58,125 bases of DNA from Nocardia asiatica NBRC 100129 (GTDB taxonomy: Bacteria; Actinomycetota; Actinomycetes; Mycobacteriales; Mycobacteriaceae). Every line of letters starts with the position of its first letter. Within the stretch, counting starts at the first letter, position 1. Where the stretch lies: contig NZ_BAFS01000468.1 in NCBI RefSeq assembly GCF_000308415.1, positions 1 to 58,125 of the forward strand. The letters run 5' to 3'. The translations under genes and the position numbers were made by a program. Positions 17,350 to 26,655 of this stretch are shown piece after piece. The notes below the pieces were generated by a model. That model was not told where the DNA came from. It ran no database searches and saw only the letters and a program-made list of their open reading frames with translations.

Positions 17350-18261
17350 CTAGAGTGCCGGGCTTGGGGGAGGCGCTGGATCGACTGCAGTGTCGAAGTG
17401 AAATTCCTCTGAAGCGTCGAGAGTTTGGCCTTTGGTTCCGGCGTGAAGGCTGGCAGCCGCGGCGGCGAGGTCGGGCAGTTCCGTCCCGCCGACGGCGGCA
17501 TGCTGGTGCTCCGGTGAGGTGAGGGAGCCTTCGAACATGACTGCGTCTGCGGCGCCTGTCAGCGCGGTTTCGTTGCTCTTGCCGGAGTAGCGGTCGGCGT
17601 TCGCGCGGTCCAACTCACCTAGTTTGAACGCTGCGGTCCAAGCGGCGGCGAGGAGAACGTCAAGGTGGCCGGCATCCAGTAATTTCATGATGGAGTCCTT
17701 GGTGCCATGCCTGCAGACGTCGAGGGCGCTCCTGAGTCGGGCTTGCACGGTGCCGGTGGATTCGATGATTCCGGCTACCTCTGGGGTCGCGGCACGCTCT
17801 GACAGCCAGTCGTGGTAGGCGTCATCATCCTCTGCGACAAGGCGGGCATCGGCTACTGTTTCGGGGAATTTGCTGGCGGTGAGCGCGGCGGTGACTACTT
17901 CGGCACGCGCAGCAGTCCCTGGGTCTATGTCGGCGACTGGCTGCGGGGAGCGGGTGGTGAAGATGATTCGGTCAGCGAGCCGGTTGGCGGCGGCGATGTT
18001 GCGAGCGTACTGCCCGTCGACCCACGGGTTGAGCAGAAGTGCGTCCAATCGGGCGATAGCCTTGAGCATTTCCTCTCGATCACGGAACGCTCCAGCTGCC
18101 GCGGCGGATCCAGGCTCGACCACGGCACGGGGGCGGATGCCCACTGCTCTGCGATCGGCGAAGGCCTGCCGCGTGGGTTCCGGCAATGTCGCCGAATTCA
18201 GCTCCTCTGGACGAGCGCTGTCTGGCGCCGAGACGTGCGATTCGTGTTCGGAGTTGGTCAT
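17350..18261 (-). CDS. Hypothetical protein, Ala-rich helical
   Basis: 303 residues from ATG 18261 with GAAAGGG upstream. Mostly helical and acidic: REEMLKAIARLDALLLNPWV, NIAAANRLADRIIFTT, LVAEDDDAYHDWLSERAATP. Polar tails at both ends; the last 40 residues are low complexity with a Pro-rich end. No transmembrane segment. Not recognised. It converges with the gene at 15806-17329, with a 20-base gap. Confidence 0.6.
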   Translation of the reverse strand: MTNSEHESHVSAPDSARPEELNSATLPEPTRQAFADRRAVGIRPRAVVEPGSAAAAGAFRDREEMLKAIARLDALLLNPWVDGQYARNIAAANRLADRIIFTTRSPQPVADIDPGTAARAEVVTAALTASKFPETVADARLVAEDDDAYHDWLSERAATPEVAGIIESTGTVQARLRSALDVCRHGTKDSIMKLLDAGHLDVLLAAAWTAAFKLGELDRANADRYSGKSNETALTGAADAVMFEGSLTSPEHQHAAVGGTELPDLAAAAASLHAGTKGQTLDASEEFHFDTAVDPAPPPSPAL

Positions 18262-18374
18262 GGTGGCCCTTTCAGGGTTGGCGCGGCACCGACGGTAGCG
18301 CTCTCCTTGTCACCGCCGGGACGTTGTTCTCCCACCTTGGGGGCACACCTGTTGTGTGGTCACTCGACGTTGCA

Positions 18375-18719
18375 TCACTCCTGGCGCTCACTGCGGGGAA
18401 GCGCTGCATCCGCTCGGCGCCCGTCGAAGGCACGGTGATCGCAGTCCGATGTCTGAGGCGGTGTGAAGATCACCGAGCCGCATTCGCGGCATTCATGGGT
18501 GAGATGGCGGCCACCCGCGACGGCAGGACATGACTGTGTGCCGACGATGACGCGCCCGGCGGTGAGCGGATGGCCATGTGGGCAGGCGACGGGCCGCGGC
18601 TGCTCCCACCCTCGGCGTGTCTCGTAAAGGCGGTCCGGCCGGACGGTCCGGCCCGTGCTGAGCGTATAGACCTGCGACCAGCCATCCGGTCCAGGACAAT
18701 CGGCACCGCTCGAACTCAT
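18375..18719 (-). CDS. Small zinc-ribbon-like protein
   Basis: 114 residues from ATG 18719. The second half has paired Cys/His ligands: CPHGHPLTAG, then C-P-A-V...HLTHECRECGSVIFTPP, followed by C-D-H. The CxxC near the end with HLTHE before it is the pattern of a small treble-clef or zinc-ribbon protein common in actinobacterial genomes. Likely structural zinc; partner unknown. Confidence 0.6.
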   Translation of the reverse strand: MSSSGADCPGPDGWSQVYTLSTGRTVRPDRLYETRRGWEQPRPVACPHGHPLTAGRVIVGTQSCPAVAGGRHLTHECRECGSVIFTPPQTSDCDHRAFDGRRADAALPRSERQE

Positions 18720-18944
18720 GTTCGAAAGATACCCCGTCCCGGTGCTCGGTTCGACAACATGTCATCACCGATCCGGCCGGCAGCGCCCAGGGGCCTTCGT
18801 CACCGGAGGGCAAGTGGAAAAGCAGCCAGCTGGTGTGCCCACGCGCGGGGTGATCCGACCCCCGATTCGCGCGACTGCCGCTTAGCGTCCTCACCAATCG
18901 AGCGCCCCCAGTCCTGCCCGAACGAATTCTGCGAGGCAATCCTT

Positions 18945-20072
18945 ATGTACACCACCGTCCCGGACGGCACTGATGCGGTCGTCATCCACCCTGATGGCAG
19001 CGTGAGGTTCGCTCGACGAGCGGCCGGCCAACAGATGGTTGCGATGACCGACTATCTTCTCAACGCCGCCATCGGCATCCGCCGACCGTACGACATCCAT
19101 GCATCGTCGATGCTGAGCTACCTTGGCAGACGCGATGCCGATCTGCCCGCCAACCCTGTGGCGACCAGGATCGTCCGCAGGCTGACCTTTGACGATGGTG
19201 ACGTATGGCGGGGCCCGCTCGTCGTACAGATGCGGCTGGGCGACGCCGGGGAGATCCCACCGCTGTCCGCTGCCGCGCGAGCCACACTCCACGCCGCCGT
19301 GGTCGACGCCCGCGTCGAAGAAGCGAAGCGACAAGCCGCGCCCAGTGGCAGCAGCGTCGACCCCGCCATCGCACGACTGGACCCGCTCGACCTCGCCGAC
19401 TACCTGGCGCGACGCGGCTGGCAGCACATCGGCCTCCAGCGCAACACCGCCGACATCACATGGTGGGATCACCCCGAGAAGCCGGATGCGGTACTCATTT
19501 TCCCGCTCCATACCGACCGAGTCGGCGGTCCGATGCTTCTGCAGCGCGCCTTATACGATCTGGCTCACCCCGCCCTCGCCCTGCTCGGACCAGCCACAAG
19601 CGCTGCCGCCGCCACCGACGAAGTGAGCCAGGACGAGCTCGAGATGCGCGCCGACTACAGCCGCTACCACGAGTTGAGCCGCCACCACGACAGCGCCAGC
19701 GACAATCAGCGTGCGGATCTGGTCGCGAAATGGTTTGTTCGTGCCGATGAACTGAGCCTCGCATGGGCGGACCTGCACGCCGTCACCATGGCCCGGCTCG
19801 AGGCTCCCGCCCTGATCAGCCGCCTGCATTCCCTTCTGGCCGCTCATCCGGATGCAGTCACAGGGCTCACGCTGCGACATCACGAGCAGGCGGGCGCACT
19901 CGTGACCGGCTCCGGCACAGTGGCCCAGGTCAGTGACGGTGTCGCCGCCGCCGCCCTCGGCAGTCCCCATACGGTGGCCGGTGGCGTGCCCAATTGCGGG
20001 GCGGGCGCGGCGGCTGATCAGGGACCTTCCGCTCCACTCGACACCGCCACCGAAACCGCGCCGGGGCTTTGA
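18945..20072 (+). CDS. Hypothetical protein
   Basis: About 375 residues from ATG 18945 (MYTTVPDGTDAVVIHPDGSV); the frame is open upstream to 18570 but that part lies antisense to the zinc-ribbon gene. N-terminal half alpha/beta (IVRRLTFDDGDVWRGPLVVQ, DADLPANPVATR); central LDPLDLADYLARRGWQHIGL with TWWDHPEKPDAVLIFPLHTD; C-terminal helical part and a Gly/Ala-rich tail. The 'DPLDLADYLARRGW' region, followed by polar beta strands, recalls small domains found in actinobacterial plasmid hypotheticals. Function unknown. Confidence 0.65.
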   Translation: MYTTVPDGTDAVVIHPDGSVRFARRAAGQQMVAMTDYLLNAAIGIRRPYDIHASSMLSYLGRRDADLPANPVATRIVRRLTFDDGDVWRGPLVVQMRLGDAGEIPPLSAAARATLHAAVVDARVEEAKRQAAPSGSSVDPAIARLDPLDLADYLARRGWQHIGLQRNTADITWWDHPEKPDAVLIFPLHTDRVGGPMLLQRALYDLAHPALALLGPATSAAAATDEVSQDELEMRADYSRYHELSRHHDSASDNQRADLVAKWFVRADELSLAWADLHAVTMARLEAPALISRLHSLLAAHPDAVTGLTLRHHEQAGALVTGSGTVAQVSDGVAAAALGSPHTVAGGVPNCGAGAAADQGPSAPLDTATETAPGL

Positions 20073-20320
20073 TCACATACGACAAATGCTCCCTTTTCCC
20101 GCCGAGTGTCTCCCGCGCGAGTCTGGTGAGAACGGTGCAATGACGCGACGACGCGGTCGACTCCAGTTCGGGGGATGCGCTATCAGACCTGTGCGGTGAG
20201 CGCCAGTCGGACAGCCGGTGTGCCCCCACGCTGGGGGAACAGCCCGCACAGCAGGTCAGGCAGGTCCTAGCGTCACGGGTCGAGCCCACCACCCGTGACG
20301 AACCGTTCCGTGAGGTCACC

Positions 20321-20458
20321 ATGCCCATTCCTGTTTCCGACCGCACCACCACCATCCCAAGCCCTCACCTCGGCGAGGCGGCGACCGCCATCGTCCTCAA
20401 CGGCCGCGACGACCTCACCAGCTTTCCTGCCGCCTCCCATCCGGGTGTTCGCGGATGA
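20321..20458 (+). CDS. 45-residue ORF coupled to FAD monooxygenase
   Basis: ATG 20321 follows TGAGG at good spacing and the frame ends at TGA 20456-20458, which overlaps the ATG of the FAD monooxygenase gene (ATGA at 20455). The peptide begins MPIPVSDRTTTIPSPHLGEA and ends SFPAASHPGVRG. Stop-start overlap plus a good ribosome binding site argue that it is translated. It may be a leader ORF, a small accessory protein or, speculatively, the precursor of a modified peptide acted on by the oxidases downstream. It has no Cys and no recognised leader motif. Confidence 0.4.
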   Translation: MPIPVSDRTTTIPSPHLGEAATAIVLNGRDDLTSFPAASHPGVRG

Positions 20459-21834
20459 GGCCCGTAGCCTCCAACCCTTCGCCCGCGCACGACGCACTCG
20501 ACGAAACCACCGGCCTGTCCGGAGCGGGAACCGTCGTGGTGATCGGAGGTGGGCACGCCGGCATGCTGGCGGCGTGGGCACTGCGCGGGCATGCTCGCGA
20601 AATTGTGGTGGTCGAACGCGACCACTACCCTGCAGCCGCCGATTTCAGGGCAGGGGTGCCACAAGGGCGCCACGCGCACCTGTTGCTCGAGGCGGGACAC
20701 CGCGCGCTCAACGACCTGATGCCAGGAATCCGAGACGACCTCTTGGCCGCGGGCGCGGTCAGAGTGTCGATGTCTGGTGACCTGCGCTGGCTCAGTTCCG
20801 CCGGATGGATGGCCGAGCACACCAGCGATCTGGAGATCTTGTCGTGCACCCGACCACTCCTTGATGACGCGGTGCGTCGCCGAGTGAGCGGCGAGCCGAC
20901 GGTGAAAATCATGGAGGGCGCTACAGCCGTCGGGCTGCTCGGCTCCCCGACATTGATCACCGGCGTGCGAATCCGCCTCCGCGGCAACAGCGACGAAGTC
21001 CGACTGCCTGCCGAGCTGGTGATCGACGCTTCCGGCCGCACCTCCGCACTGCCTGCGTGGCTGACCGAACTCGGAGCCAGCGCACCGCCTGAGCAGCGAT
21101 GCGACCCCGGAGTGGCCTATTCGAGTCGGCTATTTCACCGTCCAGCTGGCGTCGAACGGGACTTCACTGCGCTGTATCTGCAGACCGCGCCGGGCGCACC
21201 GCGGACTGGCAGCTTGCTGCCGGTGGAGGGCGACCGATGGATCGTCTCGCTTGGTGGCATGCGCGGGGCTCACCCTGGCAAGGGCGAGGCTGGTTTCACC
21301 GCGATGCTGGAACAGCTGCGCGACCCCATCCTGCGCAACGTGCTGCGCGCCGCACGCCCCGCCAGCGAAGTCCGCGGCTTCATCCCCGGTCCAGGCGTGC
21401 GACGGCACTACGAGCACCGTTCGACACCAGACGGCCTGGTCGTCATCGGCGATGCCAGTTGCACCTTCAACCCGGTCTATGGACAGGGCCTAACCCTGGG
21501 GATCCTCGGCGCCCAAGCGCTGCGCGCGGCCGCCGCACGCCATGGCGGCATCGGCCCCGCGACCGCGCGAGCCACCCGCAAAAGAATCGCCGCCGTCTCG
21601 AAAAACGCCTGGCTGATGTCCACCTCGGAAGACGCGCGATTCCCTGCCACCGACGGCGGCCCATCCGGAGCCCTGACACGGATCCAACATCGGTTCCTCG
21701 ACCGGGTCTTGGAAAGCGCGACCAGCGATCCTCATGTCACGGCCGCGTTCCACCGCGTCATGTCGCTAGTGGCGCCACCGACCAGCCTGCTGCACCCCAG
21801 AGTCCTGGTTCCGGTTCTGCTCGGGAAGGGCTGA
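20455..21834 (+). CDS. FAD-dependent monooxygenase/epoxidase-like
   Basis: 459 residues. An N-terminal Rossmann motif (VVVIGGGHAGMLAAWALRGH, then IVVVERD) binds FAD, and GRHAHLLLEAGHRALNDLMP and SCTRPLLDDAVRRRV are typical of the aromatic-hydroxylase/polyether-epoxidase (MonCI-like) branch. The C-terminal FAD motif is VVIGDASCTFNPVYGQGLTL. The protein is soluble, so NAD(P)H-linked oxygenation of an alkene or ring is expected; the substrate is unknown. The stop at 21832 is one base before the next start, showing tight coupling to the MpaB-type gene. Confidence 0.85.
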   Translation: MRPVASNPSPAHDALDETTGLSGAGTVVVIGGGHAGMLAAWALRGHAREIVVVERDHYPAAADFRAGVPQGRHAHLLLEAGHRALNDLMPGIRDDLLAAGAVRVSMSGDLRWLSSAGWMAEHTSDLEILSCTRPLLDDAVRRRVSGEPTVKIMEGATAVGLLGSPTLITGVRIRLRGNSDEVRLPAELVIDASGRTSALPAWLTELGASAPPEQRCDPGVAYSSRLFHRPAGVERDFTALYLQTAPGAPRTGSLLPVEGDRWIVSLGGMRGAHPGKGEAGFTAMLEQLRDPILRNVLRAARPASEVRGFIPGPGVRRHYEHRSTPDGLVVIGDASCTFNPVYGQGLTLGILGAQALRAAAARHGGIGPATARATRKRIAAVSKNAWLMSTSEDARFPATDGGPSGALTRIQHRFLDRVLESATSDPHVTAAFHRVMSLVAPPTSLLHPRVLVPVLLGKG

Positions 21835-21835
21835 G

Positions 21836-23077
21836 ATGTCGACGTCCAGGACCGAACGCCTTCCCGATCCGGAATTCGTCACCTCGTTCCCTCTGCGTTT
21901 CGCGATCAAAGCGTTGGCCCCCGGAGATGTCCGTTCGACATCCGGACAGCGAACCGCGTATCTGCAAGCCACCCGTGTCGGTGATCCCGCCGCTGACGCG
22001 GTGGTGGAGATGTTCCGCAGACTTCCGACTGGGGAGGGCCGGCGCCTGTTCGAGCTCGCCGTGGAGCACGGGATCGACAGCGTCCCGGACGCTCCCATCG
22101 AGTTGCGGGAGTTCTTCGCTGCCGTCGACACCGTGCCGTACTGGGTCGACCACGATCGACTCGATCGCGGATGCCGGGTAATCGGCCGCACCGGCATTGT
22201 GGGGTTCATGGCGTTGTCGATGGGGGCGCTGATGGGCGGCTACTTCGCGGCGCGGGTGGCCAAAACGCTTGTCGGGACAGGCGATTTGGAGCGGATGGCG
22301 CCGCGTCGACTCGCCGAGACCGTTGCCTGGCATTCTGCGGTCACCGCACCCGGCGGGCTGAACCGGTTCGCGGACGGATTCAAGCAGACCATGCGGGTGC
22401 GGCTCATGCACGCGTTGGTCCGAGCAGGCATGCTTCGCAGGCCCGACTGGGACTTCGATGCTTGGGACCATCCGCTGAACAATTCGCAGCTCGCCGGGAC
22501 CGCGATGCTTTTCGCCCTGGCGCACTTGAGTGGCTGTCAAGCGCTGGGCCTGCATTTCACCCGCGACGAGCGCGCGGATGTCTATCATCTGTGGCGCTAC
22601 GTGGGATTTCTGCTCGGCGTCGAGGGCCAGATCCTGCCTGCCGATGAGGCTGACGGATGGCGGCTGTTCTGGCTGCAGGCATCATATGAATTCGATCAGC
22701 CCGATGGGGACTGTGTGCGACTGGCGCAGGCCTTGGCCGGGGCTGTCGGGCCCTTGATGGTCGGCGAGCGCGCTGGTCGGCTACCTCAGGTGACGCGAGA
22801 GGCGGTCACAGGAGTCATGTGCGCCTACGCTCGGCTGATTCTGGGTAACGCCAACGCCGACCAGCTCCAGTTGCCAGACCAGAAGCTGTTTCAGGCCCTG
22901 GTGCTGGGCGCCGCCGTCAGCCTCAAAGCGGCGGAGTATCCGCGGCGTCTGCTGCCCGGCGCGACTCGCTGGGCTGAATTCGTTGGACGCCGCTGCCAGC
23001 TCGCCTTGACCGACCGGATGATGTGCACTGCCGCGCCGCGGTGCCGACCATCGTCCACGGGTCGTTCGTCGTCATGA
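21836..23077 (+). CDS. Oxygenase, MpaB/DUF2236 (latex-clearing protein) family
   Basis: 413 residues from ATG 21836. The family is recognised from PYWVDHDRLDRGCRVIGRTG, VAWHSAVTAPGGLNRFADGF, RVRLMHALVRAGMLRRPDWD and the helix-rich rest. Lcp and MpaB relatives are b-type haem oxygenases that cleave isoprenoid double bonds; R-x-x-x-x-H-x (RVRLMHALVR) corresponds to the conserved Arg/His region near the haem. The C-terminal 20 residues are Arg/Ser-rich and may be a read-on tail. Next to an FAD epoxidase-like enzyme and a P450, it suggests oxidative processing of an isoprenoid or lipid. Substrate inferred only from family. Confidence 0.8.
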   Translation: MSTSRTERLPDPEFVTSFPLRFAIKALAPGDVRSTSGQRTAYLQATRVGDPAADAVVEMFRRLPTGEGRRLFELAVEHGIDSVPDAPIELREFFAAVDTVPYWVDHDRLDRGCRVIGRTGIVGFMALSMGALMGGYFAARVAKTLVGTGDLERMAPRRLAETVAWHSAVTAPGGLNRFADGFKQTMRVRLMHALVRAGMLRRPDWDFDAWDHPLNNSQLAGTAMLFALAHLSGCQALGLHFTRDERADVYHLWRYVGFLLGVEGQILPADEADGWRLFWLQASYEFDQPDGDCVRLAQALAGAVGPLMVGERAGRLPQVTREAVTGVMCAYARLILGNANADQLQLPDQKLFQALVLGAAVSLKAAEYPRRLLPGATRWAEFVGRRCQLALTDRMMCTAAPRCRPSSTGRSSS

Positions 23078-23422
23078 GACGAGCACGCCGAGGTTGCCTC
23101 GCTTCATTCGGCCGAGTTGTTCGGTGTTCCCCTGCATCCTTCGGTCGAGGTCTCGGATTCCCCGAAAAGCCGGGCGGATGGGATGGATGACATGAATGCC
23201 AACGGCTGGAGGCGCATCCGGGCTGCCCACCCATACCGTCGAGGCGATCTTGAGAATCGCGACCCCACATACCCCGCGCCATGAGGCTGTCCGGATGGCG
23301 ACAACGCCGAAAACCGTGCAGACGCAACGGTATCAATGGTTACGGTGGAGAGGGTCTCAGAGGCCGAGGGGGGCAAGACGCGTGCTCTCGGCTTGCCGGT
23401 CTATGGTCAGATTGGAGTTCGC
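23078..23422. other. Intergenic region before the P450 gene
   Basis: 345 bases with no convincing frame. The P450 frame is open back to 23336 but the ATG at 23423 has the better ribosome binding site (GGAG). No terminator hairpin or long dyad is obvious, so the P450 may be transcribed separately or by read-through from the two upstream oxidases. Confidence 0.4.
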
Positions 23423-24646
23423 ATGGAGAACCACACCGACCCCATCGTCCTCGATCCCGAAGGTCCTGACATTCAGGGGGAGATCGCCCGCATCCGGGAG
23501 CGAGGACCGGTCACCGAGGTCGTGCTCCCGGGCGGAGTGCCGGCATGGTCGGTGACCGATGCGGGGTTACTCAAGGAAATCCTCTCCGGCTCCCAAGTTT
23601 CCAAGGATCCGCGTCAGCACTGGCCCGCGTTCCGGGATGGGCGGATCGGCAAGGACTTTCCTCTCCTGAACTGGGTGAATACGCGCTCGATGTTCACCGC
23701 TTACGGAGCCGAACATCGTCGGCTCCGTAACTTCGTGGCGCCGGCGTTCACCAACAGGCGCACCGCAGCGCTGGAGCCCCGTATTCGCGCGATCGCCGAG
23801 GATCTGGTGGCGAGTCTGGATGCCGCGCCGGAGCGCGGCCCAGTGGACATCCGCGAGCATTTCGCCTATCCGCTGCCCCTGCGGGTGATCAACGAGTTGA
23901 TCGGGGTGCCCGAGCACCTGGTCGGGCCACTGCGGAGATGTGTGGACGGCATCTTCGACATCGCCCTGAGCGAAGAGGCTGCCGTAGCCAACTACGAGGA
24001 GATGATCGGGCTCCTGCAGCAGCTCGTCGCGTACCGTCGGGAGAATCCCGCTGAGGACATGACCAGCACGCTGATCTCCCGTGCCGACGATCCCGCACAG
24101 GATTTCAGCGCCGAGGAACTTGTCGGGACGCTCTATCTGACGATCAATGCCGGGCACGAGACGACGGTGGACCTGATCGACCAGTCGATATACCTGCTGC
24201 TCACCAACCCGGACCAGCAGGCCGCCGCACTCGACGGCAGATTGCTCTGGTCGGATGTGATCGAGGAGGTGTTGCGTTTCGAGCCATCGATCGCGCACAT
24301 TCCGTTGCGCTACGCGGTGCACGATTTCGTTCTGGGCGACGTGGCGATCACCGCAGGCGATCCGATACTCGCCTGCCCCGCTGGCGCGAACCGGGATCCC
24401 AAGATCTACGGCGACAGCGCGAACGAGTTCGACCCCTCCCGGACGACCAACGATCACATGGCGTTCGGGTACGGCGCCCACCGCTGTCCGGGCGCACCGC
24501 TGGCACGGCTGGAGGCGCAGGTTGCCCTTCCCATGCTCTTCGAGCGGTTCCCGCACATGAAACTAGCCGTCTCTCCTGACGAACTGGGCACGGTCCCAGG
24601 GTTCATCGCCAACGGACACGCCCACCTTCCGGTGTTCCTGAAGTAG
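23423..24646 (+). CDS. Cytochrome P450 (CYP107/CYP105-like)
   Basis: 407 residues from ATG 23423 (MENHTDPIVLDPEG). Signature elements: I-helix TINAGHETTVD, K-helix EEVLRFEPS, and haem-binding loop FGYGAHRCPG with Cys355. Length and the HRCPGAPLARLE sequence fit soluble bacterial class I P450s, which need ferredoxin and reductase partners; neither is in this window. Such enzymes hydroxylate macrolides, terpenes or steroids. Being next to two other oxygenase genes suggests one pathway, with the substrate unknown. Confidence 0.9.
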   Translation: MENHTDPIVLDPEGPDIQGEIARIRERGPVTEVVLPGGVPAWSVTDAGLLKEILSGSQVSKDPRQHWPAFRDGRIGKDFPLLNWVNTRSMFTAYGAEHRRLRNFVAPAFTNRRTAALEPRIRAIAEDLVASLDAAPERGPVDIREHFAYPLPLRVINELIGVPEHLVGPLRRCVDGIFDIALSEEAAVANYEEMIGLLQQLVAYRRENPAEDMTSTLISRADDPAQDFSAEELVGTLYLTINAGHETTVDLIDQSIYLLLTNPDQQAAALDGRLLWSDVIEEVLRFEPSIAHIPLRYAVHDFVLGDVAITAGDPILACPAGANRDPKIYGDSANEFDPSRTTNDHMAFGYGAHRCPGAPLARLEAQVALPMLFERFPHMKLAVSPDELGTVPGFIANGHAHLPVFLK

Positions 24647-24734
24647 GCCGCGGCACGCGGGGGAGGGCATCGAGCCGCCGGCCGGTGCCCTCCGACCGGC
24701 GGCGACGCTCGGGAAAGGGCCGTGCACGCGGCGC

Positions 24735-24905
24735 TTTCCAGCCGTGTTGGGGTTTGCGGTGAGGTGGGAACGCCGCGTTCCGCACCCGGTCCCTCGCCGC
24801 GGATGGGTCTCGCTGACCTCGATGTTGCGGCAGTTCATGAAGCCGATGGCCGCGCATGGAACCAGGGTCCAGGCGCGCGCGCCCGGGGTCATCCGAACGA
24901 TTGCA
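24735..24905 (-). pseudogene. Relic of a paralogue of the 45.9-46.8 kb protein
   Basis: On the minus strand the translation contains LVPCAAIGFMNCRNIEVSET, nearly the same as IPSLAAIGFMNCRNVEVTES in the intact 294-residue protein at 45895-46776, and the DNA around 24808-24850 is also similar. The sequence on both sides does not continue the family, and the distal gene end at 24889 overlaps the region. It is therefore a truncated copy left by duplication or recombination. Borders are approximate. Confidence 0.6.
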
Positions 24906-26655
24906 GGAATACGATATACGACACCGGCACTCGAACCGGATCGCAGCAGGGATCGAATTCCAGCAACAGGCTCGATCTGTCTTCGCCCACGCCACGCAGT
25001 AGCGCGGGAACGTCTACCAGACCAGCAGCCGTGTCCGTCGGCGGCTGTTCGACGGGGGGCACACGACTCCAGCGGCGGGGCGGCCCGAGCACCGAACCAG
25101 CGGGGACCTCCATCCTGACCTGAACATGCACGGCATCGTCCATGTGTCCGGAGGCCACGAGCGCCAGCAGATCCAACTCGTCGTACCCGACGATGAACAC
25201 TGCCTCGCCCGCGGTGAACTCCTGTCGGGCCGTCGAAGCACACCATTCTGGTTCCCGGCCCGAGTTCTGCGGCGGTGGGTGGGCGCCGGGCAGGAAGGGG
25301 CGCGAATACCCATTCCATGGGGAGGTGGGGATCGCGGCGACCACTCGTGCCCGCTCAGCCTGCACCAGCGCAGACGGCACTGCCGTTGAGGGCACTTCCC
25401 TCTCATGCAGGATCACACCGAACCGGTGCAGCAGCGTAGTGGCCACCTGTGTGGGCGCGACGCCGTCGATGAGCGGTGCTGCCAGCGCCGAGTGGTCGAT
25501 GGCGAGGGCTTGCTCGGCAGCCTCATCGGGTACACGCAGCACAATCACGTTGGTGGTGTGCTCGTCGACCAAACCTTTGTTGACACGTATCCGCAGGGGA
25601 TCCACGAGGGTGGGGTACTGGGTGAGGAATGCCAGTGGTTCCGCCGCGTCGGTGACCAACGGCCACTCCATCACAAGCAGCGCCCGGTCTGGAGCGGCAC
25701 TGCCAGCGGTGCGGTGGGCATCGCGCAATCCGGCAAGAGTCAGCTCCAACCGGCTGAGCCAGGTATCGGCGAAACGGTTGCGCAGCTCCTCCAGCAGGCG
25801 GTCCGCCCAGGTATGCGGGCAGTCGCTATGCCCCACAGACACAGTCGGATTGTGTGGCAATGCGGTCAGGTCGCGGACGTGGGGCAGATGCTGCGCCAGC
25901 GAAGCCCTCACCCGAGATGCCGCCGCGCTGCCGCTGCCACCGTCGCGATGAGCTTCCAACCAGATGCTTGCGGTGTGCTGCCAGGCGTCGAACGCCTTCG
26001 GCCCGCCGGCGACCTTCGCCGGGTCGGCGGCCAGCGTGATCTTCTGCAGTAATCGGCTTTCCGTGCTCACCGGTGTCTCGGACTCGACCATGGCCACAGC
26101 CCGATACAGCAGCCCCTCCCAGATATGGCTGCCGAGCAGATCAGCCAGTTCATCGAGCAACTCGTCGAAGGCGCACGACGACTTGCTGGCGGCATCGACA
26201 ATCGCACTTGCGGTGTGTTCCCAGCCTGGCTTCTCCCACATCGGCGCTGCCAGTCGTTCGATCGTTCCCGATTCGATCGGTCGTTTGGCGCGACGACGTG
26301 CATAGTCCAGCCACGACCAGCTGCGCTGCGTGTCTGCCAGCGCGGCTGCAAAATCCGCCGTCGCGGCTTGCATCTCGCCGATCAACCGCACCGCGCGCAG
26401 GGCCGCGGCGTGCAGCGGATCGATGTCGGCGCCGTTGCCACAGCTGCGGCACACGGCTCGCCAGTCGAGCCCCAGCAATGGAACCTTCTCGACCGTGGTC
26501 GCGGTCGTGCGCGGGCAGCCGCCAGGGACGTGCCACTTGCCTTGCCCGGAGGGGGCGCGCACCAGTGGCACTGTCGCGCCTTCCAACGAGGGCGGCACTG
26601 GGATGCCGAGCAGATCGAACTGGCTGAAGTTGATCTCGCCGGAAGACTGCGGCAC
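24889..26655 (-). CDS. Large hypothetical protein with a Cys pair
   Basis: About 588 residues from GTG 26655, which has CTGGAG upstream; GTG 26664 is possible. A CRSCG knuckle lies near residue 70 (DWRAVCRSCGNGADIDPLHA). The central part is long helices (ADFAAALADTQRSWSWLDYA, LLDELADLLGSHIWEGLLYR), and the C-terminal third is beta-rich (FIVGYDELDLLALVASGHMD, VHVQVRMEVPAGSVLGPPRR). No signal peptide or membrane helix. I do not recognise the family. It is monocistronic between the P450 and a long non-coding region. Confidence 0.65.
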   Translation of the reverse strand: MPQSSGEINFSQFDLLGIPVPPSLEGATVPLVRAPSGQGKWHVPGGCPRTTATTVEKVPLLGLDWRAVCRSCGNGADIDPLHAAALRAVRLIGEMQAATADFAAALADTQRSWSWLDYARRRAKRPIESGTIERLAAPMWEKPGWEHTASAIVDAASKSSCAFDELLDELADLLGSHIWEGLLYRAVAMVESETPVSTESRLLQKITLAADPAKVAGGPKAFDAWQHTASIWLEAHRDGGSGSAAASRVRASLAQHLPHVRDLTALPHNPTVSVGHSDCPHTWADRLLEELRNRFADTWLSRLELTLAGLRDAHRTAGSAAPDRALLVMEWPLVTDAAEPLAFLTQYPTLVDPLRIRVNKGLVDEHTTNVIVLRVPDEAAEQALAIDHSALAAPLIDGVAPTQVATTLLHRFGVILHEREVPSTAVPSALVQAERARVVAAIPTSPWNGYSRPFLPGAHPPPQNSGREPEWCASTARQEFTAGEAVFIVGYDELDLLALVASGHMDDAVHVQVRMEVPAGSVLGPPRRWSRVPPVEQPPTDTAAGLVDVPALLRGVGEDRSSLLLEFDPCCDPVRVPVSYIVFLQSFG

